Assembly: GCF_020733705.1 (NCBI RefSeq)
Contig: NZ_JAJFZM010000001.1
Coordinates: 124,001 to 188,000, forward strand
DNA from: Nocardia australiensis
GTDB lineage: Bacteria > Actinomycetota > Actinomycetes > Mycobacteriales > Mycobacteriaceae
DNA length: 64,000 bases
Direction: 5' to 3'
Shown here: one piece after another, positions 44,670-57,398 of the stretch
Layout: each line of letters begins with the position of its first letter
How positions within the stretch are numbered: the stretch's first letter is position 1
Translations under genes and position numbers: made by a program
Notes under the pieces: model-generated
Told to the model about the DNA's origin: nothing
Seen by the model: the letters and a program-made list of their open reading frames with translations, nothing else
Database searches by the model: none

Positions 44670-45307
44670 TGCTTGACCTCCTGGCGTTCCGCCCCATTGC
44701 GGTTGAATCCACGTTCGCGCGCTACATCGGCGAGCAAACCCTTCAGCTGCTTGCGACCGCGGTGCAGCCGGGACATCACCGTACCGATGGGGGTGCCCAT
44801 GATGTCGGCGATTTCCTTATATGGAAAGCCCTCGACATCGGCGTAGTACACCGCCATCCGGAACTCTTCCGGCAGCTCCTGCAACGCGGCTTTGATGTCG
44901 TCATCCGGCAGCGCGTCCAACGCCTCCACCTCGGCGGAACGCAAACCCTGCGAGGTGTGCTCCGCGGTGGCGGCGAGCTGCCAGTCGGTGATCTCGTCGG
45001 TCGGGTACTGCGCGGGCTGACGCTGCCTCTTGCGATAGGAGTTGATGTAGGTGTTGGTCAGGATCCGATAAAGCCAGGCACGCAGATTGGTGCCCTCCTT
45101 GAAGGATTTGAATCCCTGGAACGCCTTGACATACGTCTCCTGAACCAGGTCCTCCGCATCGGCCGGATTCCTGGTCATGCGCAGCGCGGCGCCGTACAAC
45201 TGGTCGAGCATCGGAAGCGCGTCCCGCTCGAACCGCTGTGCCAGCGCGGTTTCGTCGACCGCGGCGCCGACCGCACCGTCGGTCACCACATCGTCGTCGC
45301 TCGTCAC
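44666..45307 (-). CDS. sigH: ECF sigma factor SigH
   Basis: From GTG 45307 the product is 213 aa, close to the 216 aa of M. tuberculosis SigH. Region 2 is [33 protein letters not shown], with [32 protein letters not shown], and region 4 is [44 protein letters not shown]. It directs the disulfide and heat-stress response. AGGGA stands before GTG 45307. In-frame upstream starts exist at 45379 (ATG) and 45427 (GTG, nine bases after AAAGGAG) and could make an N-terminally extended form. Confidence 0.93.
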   Translation of the reverse strand: MTSDDDVVTDGAVGAAVDETALAQRFERDALPMLDQLYGAALRMTRNPADAEDLVQETYVKAFQGFKSFKEGTNLRAWLYRILTNTYINSYRKRQRQPAQYPTDEITDWQLAATAEHTSQGLRSAEVEALDALPDDDIKAALQELPEEFRMAVYYADVEGFPYKEIADIMGTPIGTVMSRLHRGRKQLKGLLADVARERGFNRNGAERQEVKQ

Positions 45308-45478
45308 ACCTGTCCCTTCGATTGCCGTACCTGCCAAATCTACCGGCAGTGGCATTTCCGAGGGGAAGTGGTCATTCATCGGCGACGCCCCGGTCCATAC
45401 CGGACGTTCCTCGACCAGAACGGACACCCGACACATCTCCTTTACGTCGCGCACAACGCTGCTTGTGTATTTGCGTGC

Positions 45479-45505
45479 AACAGACAAGGCCCCGGCTGTG
45501 TTCCC
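45479..45505 (-). promoter_or_regulatory. predicted SigH-type promoter upstream of sigH
   Basis: On the minus strand GGGAAC (45505-45500), 18 bases, GTT (45481-45479). This fits the GGAAC/T-n18-GTT consensus of SigH/SigR sigma factors. It is well placed to drive transcripts that include the upstream GTG 45427, implying autoregulation. Confidence 0.75.
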
Positions 45506-45560
45506 GGCGCAACGTCGCGGCATCGGAAAATAGGTGCCGAACCCGGGCCGGGGAGACACT

Positions 45561-46067
45561 ATGGTGTCCGGCATGGCCGCAGCCTCGACTCCGGCGATTC
45601 GCACCCTGGTCACGGCCGGAGTGGCGCATCGCGTACACGCCTACACCCACGATTCGCGCGCCGACTCCTATGGCGCGGAGGCGGTCGACGCGCTCGCCAC
45701 GCAACTCGATGTCACGGCGGCGCGGATCTTCAAGACGCTTGTGATCGAACTGTCCACCGGAACGCTGGCCGTCGCGGTGCTGCCGGTGCCGAACACGTTG
45801 TCGCTCAAGGCCGCCGCGGCGGCCCTCGGCGCACCCAAGGCCGCGATGGCCGACAAGACGAAGGCCGAGCGGGTCACCGGTTACGTGCTCGGCGGCATCT
45901 CCCCGCTCGGTCAGCGCAAGCTACTGCCGACGGTCGTGGACGCCTCGGCGCTGGAGTCCGACCGGATGCTGTGCAGCGCGGGGCGGCGCGGGCTGGAGAT
46001 AGAGCTGGCGCCCGCCGATCTGATCCGGCTGACCGGCGCCGTCACCGCGCGAGTGATATCGGTGTAA
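45561..46067 (+). CDS. YbaK/EbsC-family aminoacyl-tRNA deacylase
   Basis: A 168-residue YbaK-type protein. Core: [85 protein letters not shown]. The K-T-L and GGISP motifs are diagnostic. It probably hydrolyses mischarged Cys-tRNA(Pro). GGGGAG lies five bases before ATG 45561. It is divergent from sigH, the same arrangement found at Rv3223c-3224 in mycobacteria only in part. Confidence 0.9.
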   Translation: MVSGMAAASTPAIRTLVTAGVAHRVHAYTHDSRADSYGAEAVDALATQLDVTAARIFKTLVIELSTGTLAVAVLPVPNTLSLKAAAAALGAPKAAMADKTKAERVTGYVLGGISPLGQRKLLPTVVDASALESDRMLCSAGRRGLEIELAPADLIRLTGAVTARVISV

Positions 46068-46141
46068 TTGACTCCGATTCGCGGCGAACTATGCGTTACT
46101 GGACGGGCCAGATTCGTCCGACCCCGAGGATGTGATGCGAA

Positions 46142-46462
46142 ATGTCTCTGCGCACCATGATCATCTCCCTGCTCGGTGCGCTGGTCCTAGCCCTGAGTTC
46201 GGCGGCACTACAGGCCCCTACGGCCGCAGCCGCGCCGGACCACCCCTCGGTGACACAGGTCGGTGACTTCCCGTTCGACGGGCTGGGCACCGGTGACACA
46301 CCGAAGATTCCGTACAAACAGGGCACCCCGAAGAAGGATGAAAAGGCCGACAAGGCCGAGAAGCTCGGCGGCAGCCTCGCCGGCAAGGTCATCGACCTGC
46401 TCTCCGACGTCGTCAAGTGCGGGCTGAATATCGCGACGCCGAGCGTCAAGTGCCAGCTCTGA
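46142..46462 (+). CDS. small secreted protein of unknown function
   Basis: A 106-residue protein with a Sec signal peptide (IISLLGALVLALSSAALQAPTAAAA, cleavage near residue 31) and a Lys/Asp/Glu-rich mature segment. It ends in GLNIATPSVKCQL with two Cys about ten residues apart. No recognised domain. It is probably extracellular. Confidence 0.65.
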   Translation: MSLRTMIISLLGALVLALSSAALQAPTAAAAPDHPSVTQVGDFPFDGLGTGDTPKIPYKQGTPKKDEKADKAEKLGGSLAGKVIDLLSDVVKCGLNIATPSVKCQL

Positions 46463-46489
46463 TCTGACAAGACCGAACGGGCTGGGCGA

Positions 46490-47296
46490 TCACAACAGGC
46501 TGATCTGCCCGGCCTGTTCCGTGTCCGATACCGGCCCACCCGAGACCGTGGCAAGCAATTGTGGCCCGTTGTTCCGGACACTGTTGACCAGATCCGGCAC
46601 CGGACGTGCCACGATCCCCGATACCGTGTCAGCACTCGGCGTCTCGAGCAGCGATGCGGGCGCCGGATGGCCCGGATCCAGCCAGGCGTCCCAGCTCTCG
46701 CGCGGCATCGGCAGCGGCATTCGATCGTGGACGCGGGTCAAGTCGCCGACCGCGTCGGTGGTCAGAATCGTGCAGGACAGCAGTGGTTCGCTCGTCGGCT
46801 GCGCACGGTCGCGCCACACCGACCACAGGCCGGCCATGTACAGCCGGGAACCGTCGGCGGCGGACATGTAGAACGGATGCTTGGCCGCCTTCCCCTTCGC
46901 CCCGGCCAGCACGTCGGGCTCGACGACCCATTCGTACCAGCCGTCCATCGGCACCAGGCAGCGTCGGTACTTCACCGCGTCACGGAAGGACGCGGTGGTC
47001 GCGGCCTTGTCCGCGCGCGCGTTGAACAGCGGTTTCCCCTTGACCGGCACTCCCGGCTCGGCAACCTTGGTCCACACCGGGATCAGGCCCCATCGCATAC
47101 GCCGGACCCGCAGTTTCGGATCGTCGTCGGGGTGGTCGCGGTCGTGGCGCTCGACCACCGTCAGCACCTGTGTCGTCGGCGCTACGTTGTAGTTGGCGAA
47201 CCCGCCGGTCGGAGTATCGGCGCCGGTCTCGTCGACGGCGTCCAGCTCGGCGGCGAGCCGACCTGGGGCGGTGGTCGTCGCATATCGTCCACACAT
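46490..47296 (-). CDS. SRAP-domain protein (YedK/HMCES)
   Basis: A 268-residue SRAP protein. It opens MCGRYATT so that Cys2 becomes the N-terminal nucleophile, which forms a thiazolidine link to abasic sites in single-stranded DNA. Other family signatures: MRWGLIPVWT, NARADKAATTASFR, CLVPMDGWYEW and VHDRMPLPM. It protects abasic DNA at replication forks. ATG at 47296 is fixed by the required Cys2; longer frames would disable it. Confidence 0.93.
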   Translation of the reverse strand: MCGRYATTTAPGRLAAELDAVDETGADTPTGGFANYNVAPTTQVLTVVERHDRDHPDDDPKLRVRRMRWGLIPVWTKVAEPGVPVKGKPLFNARADKAATTASFRDAVKYRRCLVPMDGWYEWVVEPDVLAGAKGKAAKHPFYMSAADGSRLYMAGLWSVWRDRAQPTSEPLLSCTILTTDAVGDLTRVHDRMPLPMPRESWDAWLDPGHPAPASLLETPSADTVSGIVARPVPDLVNSVRNNGPQLLATVSGGPVSDTEQAGQISLL

Positions 47297-47460
47297 ACCT
47301 CGATAGTCCCACCCGAGGTGGATAAAGTCCGGAACAATGATGGATAGACGGTGACGCCATGAGAGTTCTGACATAGCATCCTCTCAAAGAATGAGCAGTA
47401 ACTTGTGCCATCCGTCAATGACACACCGCCGCCGCACCCGGTAGTGAGGAGAAACCCACC

Positions 47461-48969
47461 GTGACAACCACCGAAACCAGCCCCGCGGCGCCGGAAACGA
47501 GGCTGACGTCGGTCGACCCTGCCACCGGCGAGATCATCGCCACGCATACCGTCGCCGATGCGGACGCGGTGGCCGCGGCGGTGGCCACCGCACGTAGCGC
47601 CGCGGCCACCTGGGGTACGCTGAGTTTCGACGAGCGCCGCAAACACCTGCTGCGATGGTCGACCCAACTGGTCACGAGATCCGACGAATTCTGCGCACTG
47701 ATCCACCAGGAAAACGGCAAGCCGGTCGACGACGCCTTCCTGGAACTCATGCTCGTCCTCGAGCACATCGCTTGGGCCGCGAAGAACGCCAAAAAGGTTC
47801 TCTCGCCCAAGAAGATCTCACCCGGCGCGCTGATGTCGAACTTCTCCGCCCGCCTCGAACAACACCCACTCGGCGTCGTCGGCGTGATCGGCCCATGGAA
47901 TTATCCGGTCTACACCCCGAACGGCTCTATTGCCTACGCGCTCGCCGCGGGCAACACGGTGGTGTTCAAGCCGAGCGAATTCTCCACCACCATCGGCAAT
48001 TTCCTCGCCGACACGTTCAAGAAGGCCAACCCGGAATTGCCCGACGGCGTCTTCGAGACCATCAACGGTTTCGGCGCTACCGGCGCCGCACTGGTCACCT
48101 CCGGTGTGGACAAGCTCGCGTTCACCGGGTCCACCGCCACCGGCAAACGGATCATGGCCGCGGCCGCGGATTCGCTGACTCCGGTGCTGCTGGAATGCGG
48201 CGGCAAGGACGCCGTGATCGTGGCGGGTGACGCTGACATCAAAGCCGCCGCCGACGCCGTCGCCTGGGGGGCGACCTCCAATAGCGGCCAGACCTGCGCC
48301 GGTGTGGAGCGGGTGTATGTGGATCGGTCCGTGCGCGAACCGTTCGTCGCGGAAGTGAAGCGCATTCTGACCGGCGTCAAGCCCGGTTCCGGCAGCGACG
48401 CCGCCTACGGCCCGATGACCATGCCCAGCCAGGTCGATATCGTGCGCCGCCACATCGATGACGCGCTGAAGAATGGCGGCACCGCCGTGCTCGGCGGACC
48501 GGAATCGGTCAAGGCACCGTTCATTGAGCCGGTCGTGCTCGTCGACGTGGACGAGAACTCCGAGGCCGTCTGTGAGGAAACCTTCGGCCCGACCGTCACC
48601 ATCCGCACCGTGGACAGCGTCGACGAGGCGGTCGAACTGGCCAACAAATCCAAGTACGGCCTCTCCGCCGCGGTGTACTCGAAGAAGGACGGCCTCGAAA
48701 CCGCGCGCAAGTTGCATGTCGGCGCCACCTCGGTCAATTCGGTGCTCGCCTTCGCCGCCATCGCAGGACTGCCCTTCGGCGGTGTCGGCGACTCCGGCAT
48801 CGGCCGCATCCACGGCGAACCCGGTCTGCGCGAATTCTCCCGCCCGCATTCGATTGCCGTGCAGCGCTTCGCGATCCCCGGTATGGCGCTGCTCAGCTAC
48901 TCGCGCACCAAGTCCACCATGAAGCTGCTGCGCAAGCTGGTGCCACTGCTGCACGGGCGCCACAAGTAG
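47461..48969 (+). CDS. aldehyde dehydrogenase (succinate-semialdehyde-type)
   Basis: A 502-residue ALDH with IGPWNYPVY, catalytic Glu in LLECGGKDAVIV and catalytic Cys in SNSGQTCAGVERVYV, EETFGPTVTIRTVDS and FGGVGDSGIGRIHGEPGLREF. It oxidises an aldehyde with NAD(P). The Rv0234c/gabD or coniferyl-aldehyde classes are both possible; the substrate cannot be fixed from sequence. It begins at GTG and is inserted between the SRAP and aroA genes. Confidence 0.9.
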   Translation: MTTTETSPAAPETRLTSVDPATGEIIATHTVADADAVAAAVATARSAAATWGTLSFDERRKHLLRWSTQLVTRSDEFCALIHQENGKPVDDAFLELMLVLEHIAWAAKNAKKVLSPKKISPGALMSNFSARLEQHPLGVVGVIGPWNYPVYTPNGSIAYALAAGNTVVFKPSEFSTTIGNFLADTFKKANPELPDGVFETINGFGATGAALVTSGVDKLAFTGSTATGKRIMAAAADSLTPVLLECGGKDAVIVAGDADIKAAADAVAWGATSNSGQTCAGVERVYVDRSVREPFVAEVKRILTGVKPGSGSDAAYGPMTMPSQVDIVRRHIDDALKNGGTAVLGGPESVKAPFIEPVVLVDVDENSEAVCEETFGPTVTIRTVDSVDEAVELANKSKYGLSAAVYSKKDGLETARKLHVGATSVNSVLAFAAIAGLPFGGVGDSGIGRIHGEPGLREFSRPHSIAVQRFAIPGMALLSYSRTKSTMKLLRKLVPLLHGRHK

Positions 48970-49068
48970 CGCGTCAGAACATTTGGCGCGACGATTCCAG
49001 GACGACCGACCAGGACTCGATTCGGCTCCGGCCTCGTGTCCGAACCGGCGATAGGCGAAGATGGACGA

Positions 49069-50361
49069 GTGAGTCTCTGGCCAGCGCCCCATGTCGATGT
49101 ACCCGTGCACGCGACCGTGACCTTGCCCGGATCTAAATCCATTACGAACCGGGCGTTGATCTTGGCAGCCCTCGCTGACAGACCGTCGACGATCTCCGGT
49201 GCGCTGCGTAGCCGCGACACGAATCTGATGATCGGCGCGCTGCGGGCGATGGGCGCGGGCATCGATGGCGCCGGCGACACTCTCACGGTCACGCCCGCCG
49301 CGCTGGGTGGCGGCACCGTCGATTGCGGTTTGGCCGGCACCGTGATGCGGTTTCTGCCGCCGGTCGCGACGCTGGCCGACGGCGATGTGGCCTTTGATGG
49401 TGACGAGCAGGCGCGGGTCCGTCCGCTCGGCACCATTCTGGACGCGCTACGCGGGCTCGGGGCCGATATCGACGGCAACGCCTTGCCGTTCGTCGTGCGT
49501 GGCGGAGGCGGGCTGCGCGGCGGCAAGGTCACCATCGACGCGTCCGGATCGTCGCAGTTCGTCTCCGGGCTCTTGCTGTCGGCGGCCCGATTCGATGAGG
49601 GCGTGGTCGTACACCACACCGGCAAGGCGCTGCCGTCGATGCCGCATATCGAGATGACCGTGGAGATGCTGCGGCGCGCCGATGTCGCCGTCGAGTCGCC
49701 CGCGGACAGCCGTAAGGCGCAGACCTGGACGGTGACGCCAGGCCCGATCCGCGCGGTGGATTGGGATGTCGAGCCGGATCTGTCGAATGCCACGCCGTTC
49801 CTTGCCGCCGCGGCTGTCACCGGCGGCGAGGTTCGCATCCCGCACTGGCCGCGAATCACCACCCAGCCCGGTGATGTGATCCGGGAGATCCTGGTGCGGA
49901 TGGGCGCCGAGGTCAGCCGGTTCGACGGCGTGATCACGGTGCGCGGCCCAGAACGGCTCGCGGGTATCGATATCGATCTGCACGATGTGGGCGAGCTGAC
50001 GCCGACGGTGGCCGCCCTTGCCGCACTGGCGGATTCGCCGTCGTGGCTGCGCGGCATCGCCCATCTGCGTGGCCATGAGACCGACCGGCTCGCGGCGCTG
50101 TCCACCGAGATCAACCGGCTCGGCGGCAATGTCACCGAGACCGAGGACGGGCTGGAGATCACCCCAGCACCGCTGCACGCGGGCACCTGGCATTCCTACG
50201 CCGATCACCGAATGGCAACGGCGGGTGCGATTCTCGGGCTGCGGGTGCCCGGGATCGAGATCGAGGACATCGGCACCACCGCGAAAACGCTGCCGGGGTT
50301 CGTCTCGTTGTGGGAGCGGATGCTCGATCCGACGTTCTCGGATCAGGGAGCGGCACACTGA
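49069..50361 (+). CDS. aroA: 3-phosphoshikimate 1-carboxyvinyltransferase (EPSP synthase)
   Basis: About 430 aa. It contains [18 protein letters not shown] (phosphate-binding), [44 protein letters not shown] and [12 protein letters not shown]. It transfers the enolpyruvyl group from PEP to shikimate 3-phosphate in the shikimate pathway. GTG at 49069 gives an N-terminus SLWPAP like Mycobacterium KTWPAP; a GTG at 49036 gives eleven more residues. Its stop overlaps the CTG start of rsgA. Confidence 0.94.
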   Translation: MSLWPAPHVDVPVHATVTLPGSKSITNRALILAALADRPSTISGALRSRDTNLMIGALRAMGAGIDGAGDTLTVTPAALGGGTVDCGLAGTVMRFLPPVATLADGDVAFDGDEQARVRPLGTILDALRGLGADIDGNALPFVVRGGGGLRGGKVTIDASGSSQFVSGLLLSAARFDEGVVVHHTGKALPSMPHIEMTVEMLRRADVAVESPADSRKAQTWTVTPGPIRAVDWDVEPDLSNATPFLAAAAVTGGEVRIPHWPRITTQPGDVIREILVRMGAEVSRFDGVITVRGPERLAGIDIDLHDVGELTPTVAALAALADSPSWLRGIAHLRGHETDRLAALSTEINRLGGNVTETEDGLEITPAPLHAGTWHSYADHRMATAGAILGLRVPGIEIEDIGTTAKTLPGFVSLWERMLDPTFSDQGAAH

Positions 50362-51371
50362 AACGTCCCAGGGGAAACGCGGGTTACGACGAAACCGATG
50401 TCCGGGTTCGTCCGGGCAAGAGTTCCCGTCCCCGCACGAAAACCCGTCCGCAGCACAATGAAGCGGAATCGGCGATGGTCGTCGCGGTGGATCGCGGTCG
50501 CTGGGGTTGCGTACTCGGCGGTGATCCGCACCGCCCGATCGTCGCGATGCGGGCGCGCGAACTGGGACGCACCCCCATCGTGGTGGGTGACGAGGTGGAC
50601 GTGGTCGGCGATCTGTCCGGTAGGCCGGACACTCTCGCCCGCATCGTCCGGGTCACCGAACGCCGAACGGTGTTGCGACGCACCGCCGATGACAGCGACC
50701 CCTTCGAACGGATCGTCGTCGGGAACGCCGAACAACTCTTCATCGTGGTCGCGCTCGCCGATCCGCCGCCACGCACCGGGTTCGTCGAACGCGCCATGGT
50801 CGCCGCGTATGCCGGTGGACTGCAACCGATTCTGTGCCTGACCAAACACGATCTGGCCACCGAATCCGAATTCGCGGCCGCCTTCGACGATCTCGATCTC
50901 ACCATCGTCTACGGCGGCATCGACGATCCACTCGAACCGATCAACGAACTACTCGACGGCCACCTCACCGCGCTCATCGGGCACTCCGGTGTCGGCAAGT
51001 CCACCCTGGTGAACCGCCTTGTCCCCGACGCGGATCGCGCGGTGGGCATCGTCTCCGGTGTCGGCAAGGGACGTCACACCTCCACCCAGTCCGTCGCGCT
51101 GCCGCTCCCCGCGGGCGGCTGGGTCATCGACACCCCCGGCGTGCGCTCCTTCGGCCTCGCCCACATCACCCCCGACGACGTCATAGCCGCCTTCACCGAC
51201 CTCGCCGCAGCCATCGAAGACTGCCCCCGAGGCTGCACCCATCTGGGTCCACCAACCGACCCGGAATGTGCCCTGGACCAACTCTCCGGCAAAGAACGCC
51301 GAGTCGCCGCCATACGCCTACTACTGACAGCACTGAACTCCAACGACCCATGGGTAGTCGGAAACAACTAG
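50358..51371 (+). CDS. rsgA: ribosome small subunit-dependent GTPase RsgA
   Basis: About 337 aa. OB fold first, then a circularly permuted GTPase: LTKHD (G4) precedes [12 protein letters not shown] (G1) and IDTPG (G3), with a C-terminal zinc motif [16 protein letters not shown]. It assists 30S maturation. The conserved reading frame begins [33 protein letters not shown] at 50358, which overlaps the aroA stop as CTGA and follows AGGGAG at seven bases, is the best start. GTG at 50310 would add 16 unmatched residues. Confidence 0.93.
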   Translation: MKRPRGNAGYDETDVRVRPGKSSRPRTKTRPQHNEAESAMVVAVDRGRWGCVLGGDPHRPIVAMRARELGRTPIVVGDEVDVVGDLSGRPDTLARIVRVTERRTVLRRTADDSDPFERIVVGNAEQLFIVVALADPPPRTGFVERAMVAAYAGGLQPILCLTKHDLATESEFAAAFDDLDLTIVYGGIDDPLEPINELLDGHLTALIGHSGVGKSTLVNRLVPDADRAVGIVSGVGKGRHTSTQSVALPLPAGGWVIDTPGVRSFGLAHITPDDVIAAFTDLAAAIEDCPRGCTHLGPPTDPECALDQLSGKERRVAAIRLLLTALNSNDPWVVGNN

Positions 51372-51486
51372 CTGTGGGCGGCCAGGATGTTGGGGCGGCT
51401 GGCCGGCGAGTGCAGCACCCGAACCGCTCAAACAACTCCCTCGCAGCGAGCCACAACGATCAGTTGTGCGCCCATAGGATGGGCCA

Positions 51487-52455
51487 ATGGACACCGAGGC
51501 AGTGCGATCGTTCGTCCGGGCGGCCGAGCTCGGACAGCTGCAACACGCAGCCGACGAACTGGGCGTAACACAGCAGGCGGTCTCGAAGCGGATCGCCGCC
51601 CTAGAACGCGAGCTGGAGGTCCGCCTGTTCACCCGCACCGCCCGAGGGGTCGAACCGACGCTCGACGGCCAGGCGTTCCTCCCACACGCACGGAGCATCG
51701 TCGCGGGTGTCGACCGCGCCATCACCGCGGTCAGGCCGGGCTCGCGGGCCCTTCGGATCGACGTTCTAGGCCTGCGAAGCGCGCAGGCCGTCGTTCTACA
51801 CGACTATTGGCGGTCGAATCCCAAAACCGACCTCGACGTAGTGACCCTCAGGGTCGACGACCCGCACGTGGCCGCCGCCGCCGTCCAGGCAGGCGATATC
51901 GACGCCTCGTTCCGCACCGTCACCGATCCGGCCACGCTGCCGCGCGACGTGCAAATGATCCACGCCTTCGACTCCCCACTGGAACTCCTGGTCGGCCCCA
52001 GGCACCCACTCGCCTCCGCACGAACACTGACACCACCCCAGCTGCGCAAGCTTCGGATCTGGGTGCCGGGTATCGTGCCCCGAAGCGAATGGGCAGAGTT
52101 CTACGATCAGCTCGCCACCGCCTTCGACCTCCGCATCGACGCGGCAGGCCCGAACTTCGGTAACGAGGTACTCCTCGACACCCTCGTAGACTCCGCCGAC
52201 GTAGCCACCCTCGTCGGCGCACGCGACCGGTACATCTGGCCGACGAACTACGACCTACGCCGCATCCCGATCGCTAACCCGACACTCGCCTACCCGCTGT
52301 CCCTCATGCTTCCTAGAACGAATCCGCACCCCGGACTTCAGGCGCTCATCAACCACCTCGCAAGCCTGACACCGCTCCCCGAAACCGCCTGGCTCCCGTC
52401 CTGGGCAACAACACCACGCCGCAGCACCGACGACATCACGCACACTCACCCCTAA
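51487..52455 (+). CDS. LysR-family regulator
   Basis: A 322-residue LysR protein. Winged helix: TEAVRSFVRAAELGQLQHAADELGVTQQAVSKRIAALERELEVRLFTRT (residues 4-52). The effector domain begins ALRIDVLGLRS and contains PLELLVGPRHPLASA. The target is unknown; it sits between rsgA and the convergent secA1 gene, where M. tuberculosis has no such regulator. Confidence 0.92.
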   Translation: MDTEAVRSFVRAAELGQLQHAADELGVTQQAVSKRIAALERELEVRLFTRTARGVEPTLDGQAFLPHARSIVAGVDRAITAVRPGSRALRIDVLGLRSAQAVVLHDYWRSNPKTDLDVVTLRVDDPHVAAAAVQAGDIDASFRTVTDPATLPRDVQMIHAFDSPLELLVGPRHPLASARTLTPPQLRKLRIWVPGIVPRSEWAEFYDQLATAFDLRIDAAGPNFGNEVLLDTLVDSADVATLVGARDRYIWPTNYDLRRIPIANPTLAYPLSLMLPRTNPHPGLQALINHLASLTPLPETAWLPSWATTPRRSTDDITHTHP

Positions 52456-52537
52456 CAGTCGTTTGCGCAAGTCCATCACCACCATGACTCGCCCAACCGC
52501 TCGCCACCGAGTCGACTCGATCTGCCGCCCCGATACC

Positions 52538-52567
52538 CGAAGGCGCCCATGGACAAGGGCGCCTTCG
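52538..52567. terminator. hairpin between LysR and secA1 genes
   Basis: CGAAGGCGCCC (52538-52548) pairs exactly with GGGCGCCTTCG (52557-52567), with an eight-base loop, between convergent genes. Confidence 0.75.
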
Positions 52568-52580
52568 TGATTCGGTGCGG

Positions 52581-55412
<2,832 letters not shown>

Positions 55413-55994
55413 GGGTCTCGTCAGTCCTCTGGTCGGTGTGTCAAATGTTCGGCCCCACCCGGGTCGGGCAGTGTGCGCAGCCGGTGCGCACGTTCCCCGC
55501 CGGACATGGCGGAATCCGCAGCACGCCCCATGGTAATGCGGCACCCATGGTAGGCGCCGATGACCTGCGACATACCGCCCCACCCCGCGCGAGCACGGAG
55601 CCCGCGGGCCGTTTCAATTCACCGTACTCGTCCAGCGTCGGGAGGCGACGACACGTCGTAGCACGCGGCAAACCCGCCCCGACGCGCGCCCATCGTGCAA
55701 TCATTCGGCGAATCGAATTGCTGCCGAACCCGTTTCAGCACTGTGTCGTACGATGTAAGCCGCCTATCGTTCCGGTGCCGAGGGCAACGCCGGTCCGGCT
55801 CCGCTCGCCATGAGACGACACGCGATGGCGGCCACGGTGGCGCGGCTGATGTGGGCAGCCACGAGTAGCGACCCCCGGAATACGCACCTCCTCCTCTGTG
55901 ATCGATTCGAGTTCATTCGAGCTCGAATCGGTGGAGAATGCGATGAAACCAGGCAAGGGTCGACAGGTGTTCATCGAAAGGAGCATCGGACAGC
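55413..55994. other. 582-bp divergent spacer with inverted repeat
   Basis: No gene is recognised. CGATTCGAG (55903-55911) pairs with CTCGAATCG (55922-55930), and the centre includes the perfect palindrome ATTCGAGCTCGAAT (55915-55928). This lies 65-90 bases before the WS/DGAT start and is a candidate operator. The rest presumably holds the secA1 promoter. Confidence 0.5.
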
Positions 55995-57398
55995 GTGACC
56001 ACGAGGTTGACGCCGCAGGACACGGCGTTCTATCGGCTCGAGTCGAGCAGCAATCCGATCCACATCGGCTCTCTCGCGATCGTCCGGAATACCGAGTCCG
56101 GGAAACCAGTGCTCGACTACGACCGGCTCGTCGACGTCGTCGAAGCCAGGCTCTCCCTGGTTCCCCGCTACCGCCACAAGGTCTGCGAGATCCCATTCGC
56201 GCTCGGCCGCCCCGTTTGGGTGGAAGACAGCGCGTTCGACATCACCTTCCATGTTCGGCATTCAGCGCTGCTCAGCCCTGGAACCGACGAACAGCTGCAC
56301 GAACTCGTGGCCAGGCTGGCCTCGCGCCCGTTGGACCCGACTCGCCCGCTGTGGGAGATGTATCTGATCGAGGGCCTGTCGGACGAGCGAAGCGCGATCT
56401 TCACCAAAACGCATTCGGCGCTCGTCGACGGGGACACCGCGCTCGAGATCGGGCACGTGATCCTCGATAGCGGCGCCTCCCAGCGCCGGACCGCCGACGA
56501 CGCGTGGGTCGCCCCACACGAACCCTCCGAGGTGGAGCTGTTGGCCGGCGCGCTCACCCACCTCGCGACACAGCCGCGGGAGGCGTTCGAGGTGGTTCGG
56601 GACGCGCGCGCGGTCACGATGATGGGCGCCGCGAGCAAGGCCGTCGAGTCCGTGGTGTCGGCGGTACGCGCGGCCACGACCAGCACTCCGGATAGTCCGC
56701 TCAATGTCAAGACCTCACGCGATCGATGCCTGGACATCGTGCGCACCGAGCTGGACGACTATCGCAAGATACGCACGAAGTTCGACTGCTCGATCAACGA
56801 TGTGATCCTCGCGGTAGTCACCGGCGCGCTGCGTAATTGGCTGCTCTCGCGCGGCGAGGCGTTGACCGAGTCGACGACGGTACGCGCGGTGGTGCCGATA
56901 TCGGTCTACGTCGAGGGGATGGACGGCGACCAGCCGGAACCGACCAGCGAGGTCTCCTCGTTCCTCATCGACCTGCCAGTGGGCGAACCCAATCCGGTGA
57001 TGCGGTTGTCGCACATCGCGCACGCCGCGGAGGCCAATTGCAAACATCGGCGCGGCGTTCGGGCGCGCACGCTGATGCATCTGGCCGGATTCGCTCCGGC
57101 CAGCCTGCATGCCATGAGCGTGCGCGCGGCGAGTACGTTCGCAGGGCACACGTTCAATCTGGTGATCACCAACGCGCCGGGTCCGCAGCTGCCGATGTAC
57201 ATCTGTGGCGCGCGGATGCTGGAGACGTACCCGGTGGCGCCGCTGCTGCGTAATCAGGCCGCGAGTATCGGGATCACGTCCTATGACGGACGCGTCTTCT
57301 ACGGGCTCAATGCCGACCGCGACGCGATGGCTGATATCGGTGTGCTGGCCGCGTCGGTTCACGAATCCATGGAGGAGATGCTCGGTGCCTGCGTCTGA
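55995..57398 (+). CDS. WS/DGAT-family acyltransferase with altered active-site motif
   Basis: A 467-residue wax ester synthase/diacylglycerol acyltransferase-type protein. N-terminal RLTPQDTAFYRLES and SLVPRYRHKV, C-terminal DCSINDVILAVVTGALRNWLLSRGE, FNLVITNAPGPQLPMY and ITSYDGRVFYGLNADRDAM are typical of the family. The HHxxxDG active-site motif reads HSALVDG, so the second (catalytic) His is Ser. It may be inactive or use altered chemistry. The gene ends 14 bases into the DUF6912 gene. Its role in storage lipid is unproven. Confidence 0.85.
   Translation: MTTRLTPQDTAFYRLESSSNPIHIGSLAIVRNTESGKPVLDYDRLVDVVEARLSLVPRYRHKVCEIPFALGRPVWVEDSAFDITFHVRHSALLSPGTDEQLHELVARLASRPLDPTRPLWEMYLIEGLSDERSAIFTKTHSALVDGDTALEIGHVILDSGASQRRTADDAWVAPHEPSEVELLAGALTHLATQPREAFEVVRDARAVTMMGAASKAVESVVSAVRAATTSTPDSPLNVKTSRDRCLDIVRTELDDYRKIRTKFDCSINDVILAVVTGALRNWLLSRGEALTESTTVRAVVPISVYVEGMDGDQPEPTSEVSSFLIDLPVGEPNPVMRLSHIAHAAEANCKHRRGVRARTLMHLAGFAPASLHAMSVRAASTFAGHTFNLVITNAPGPQLPMYICGARMLETYPVAPLLRNQAASIGITSYDGRVFYGLNADRDAMADIGVLAASVHESMEEMLGACV

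Noticed and set aside
47818..50186. Two minus-strand frames of about 430 codons
   Set aside because: They are antisense to the ALDH and aroA genes and are Ser/Arg/Gly-rich without domains.
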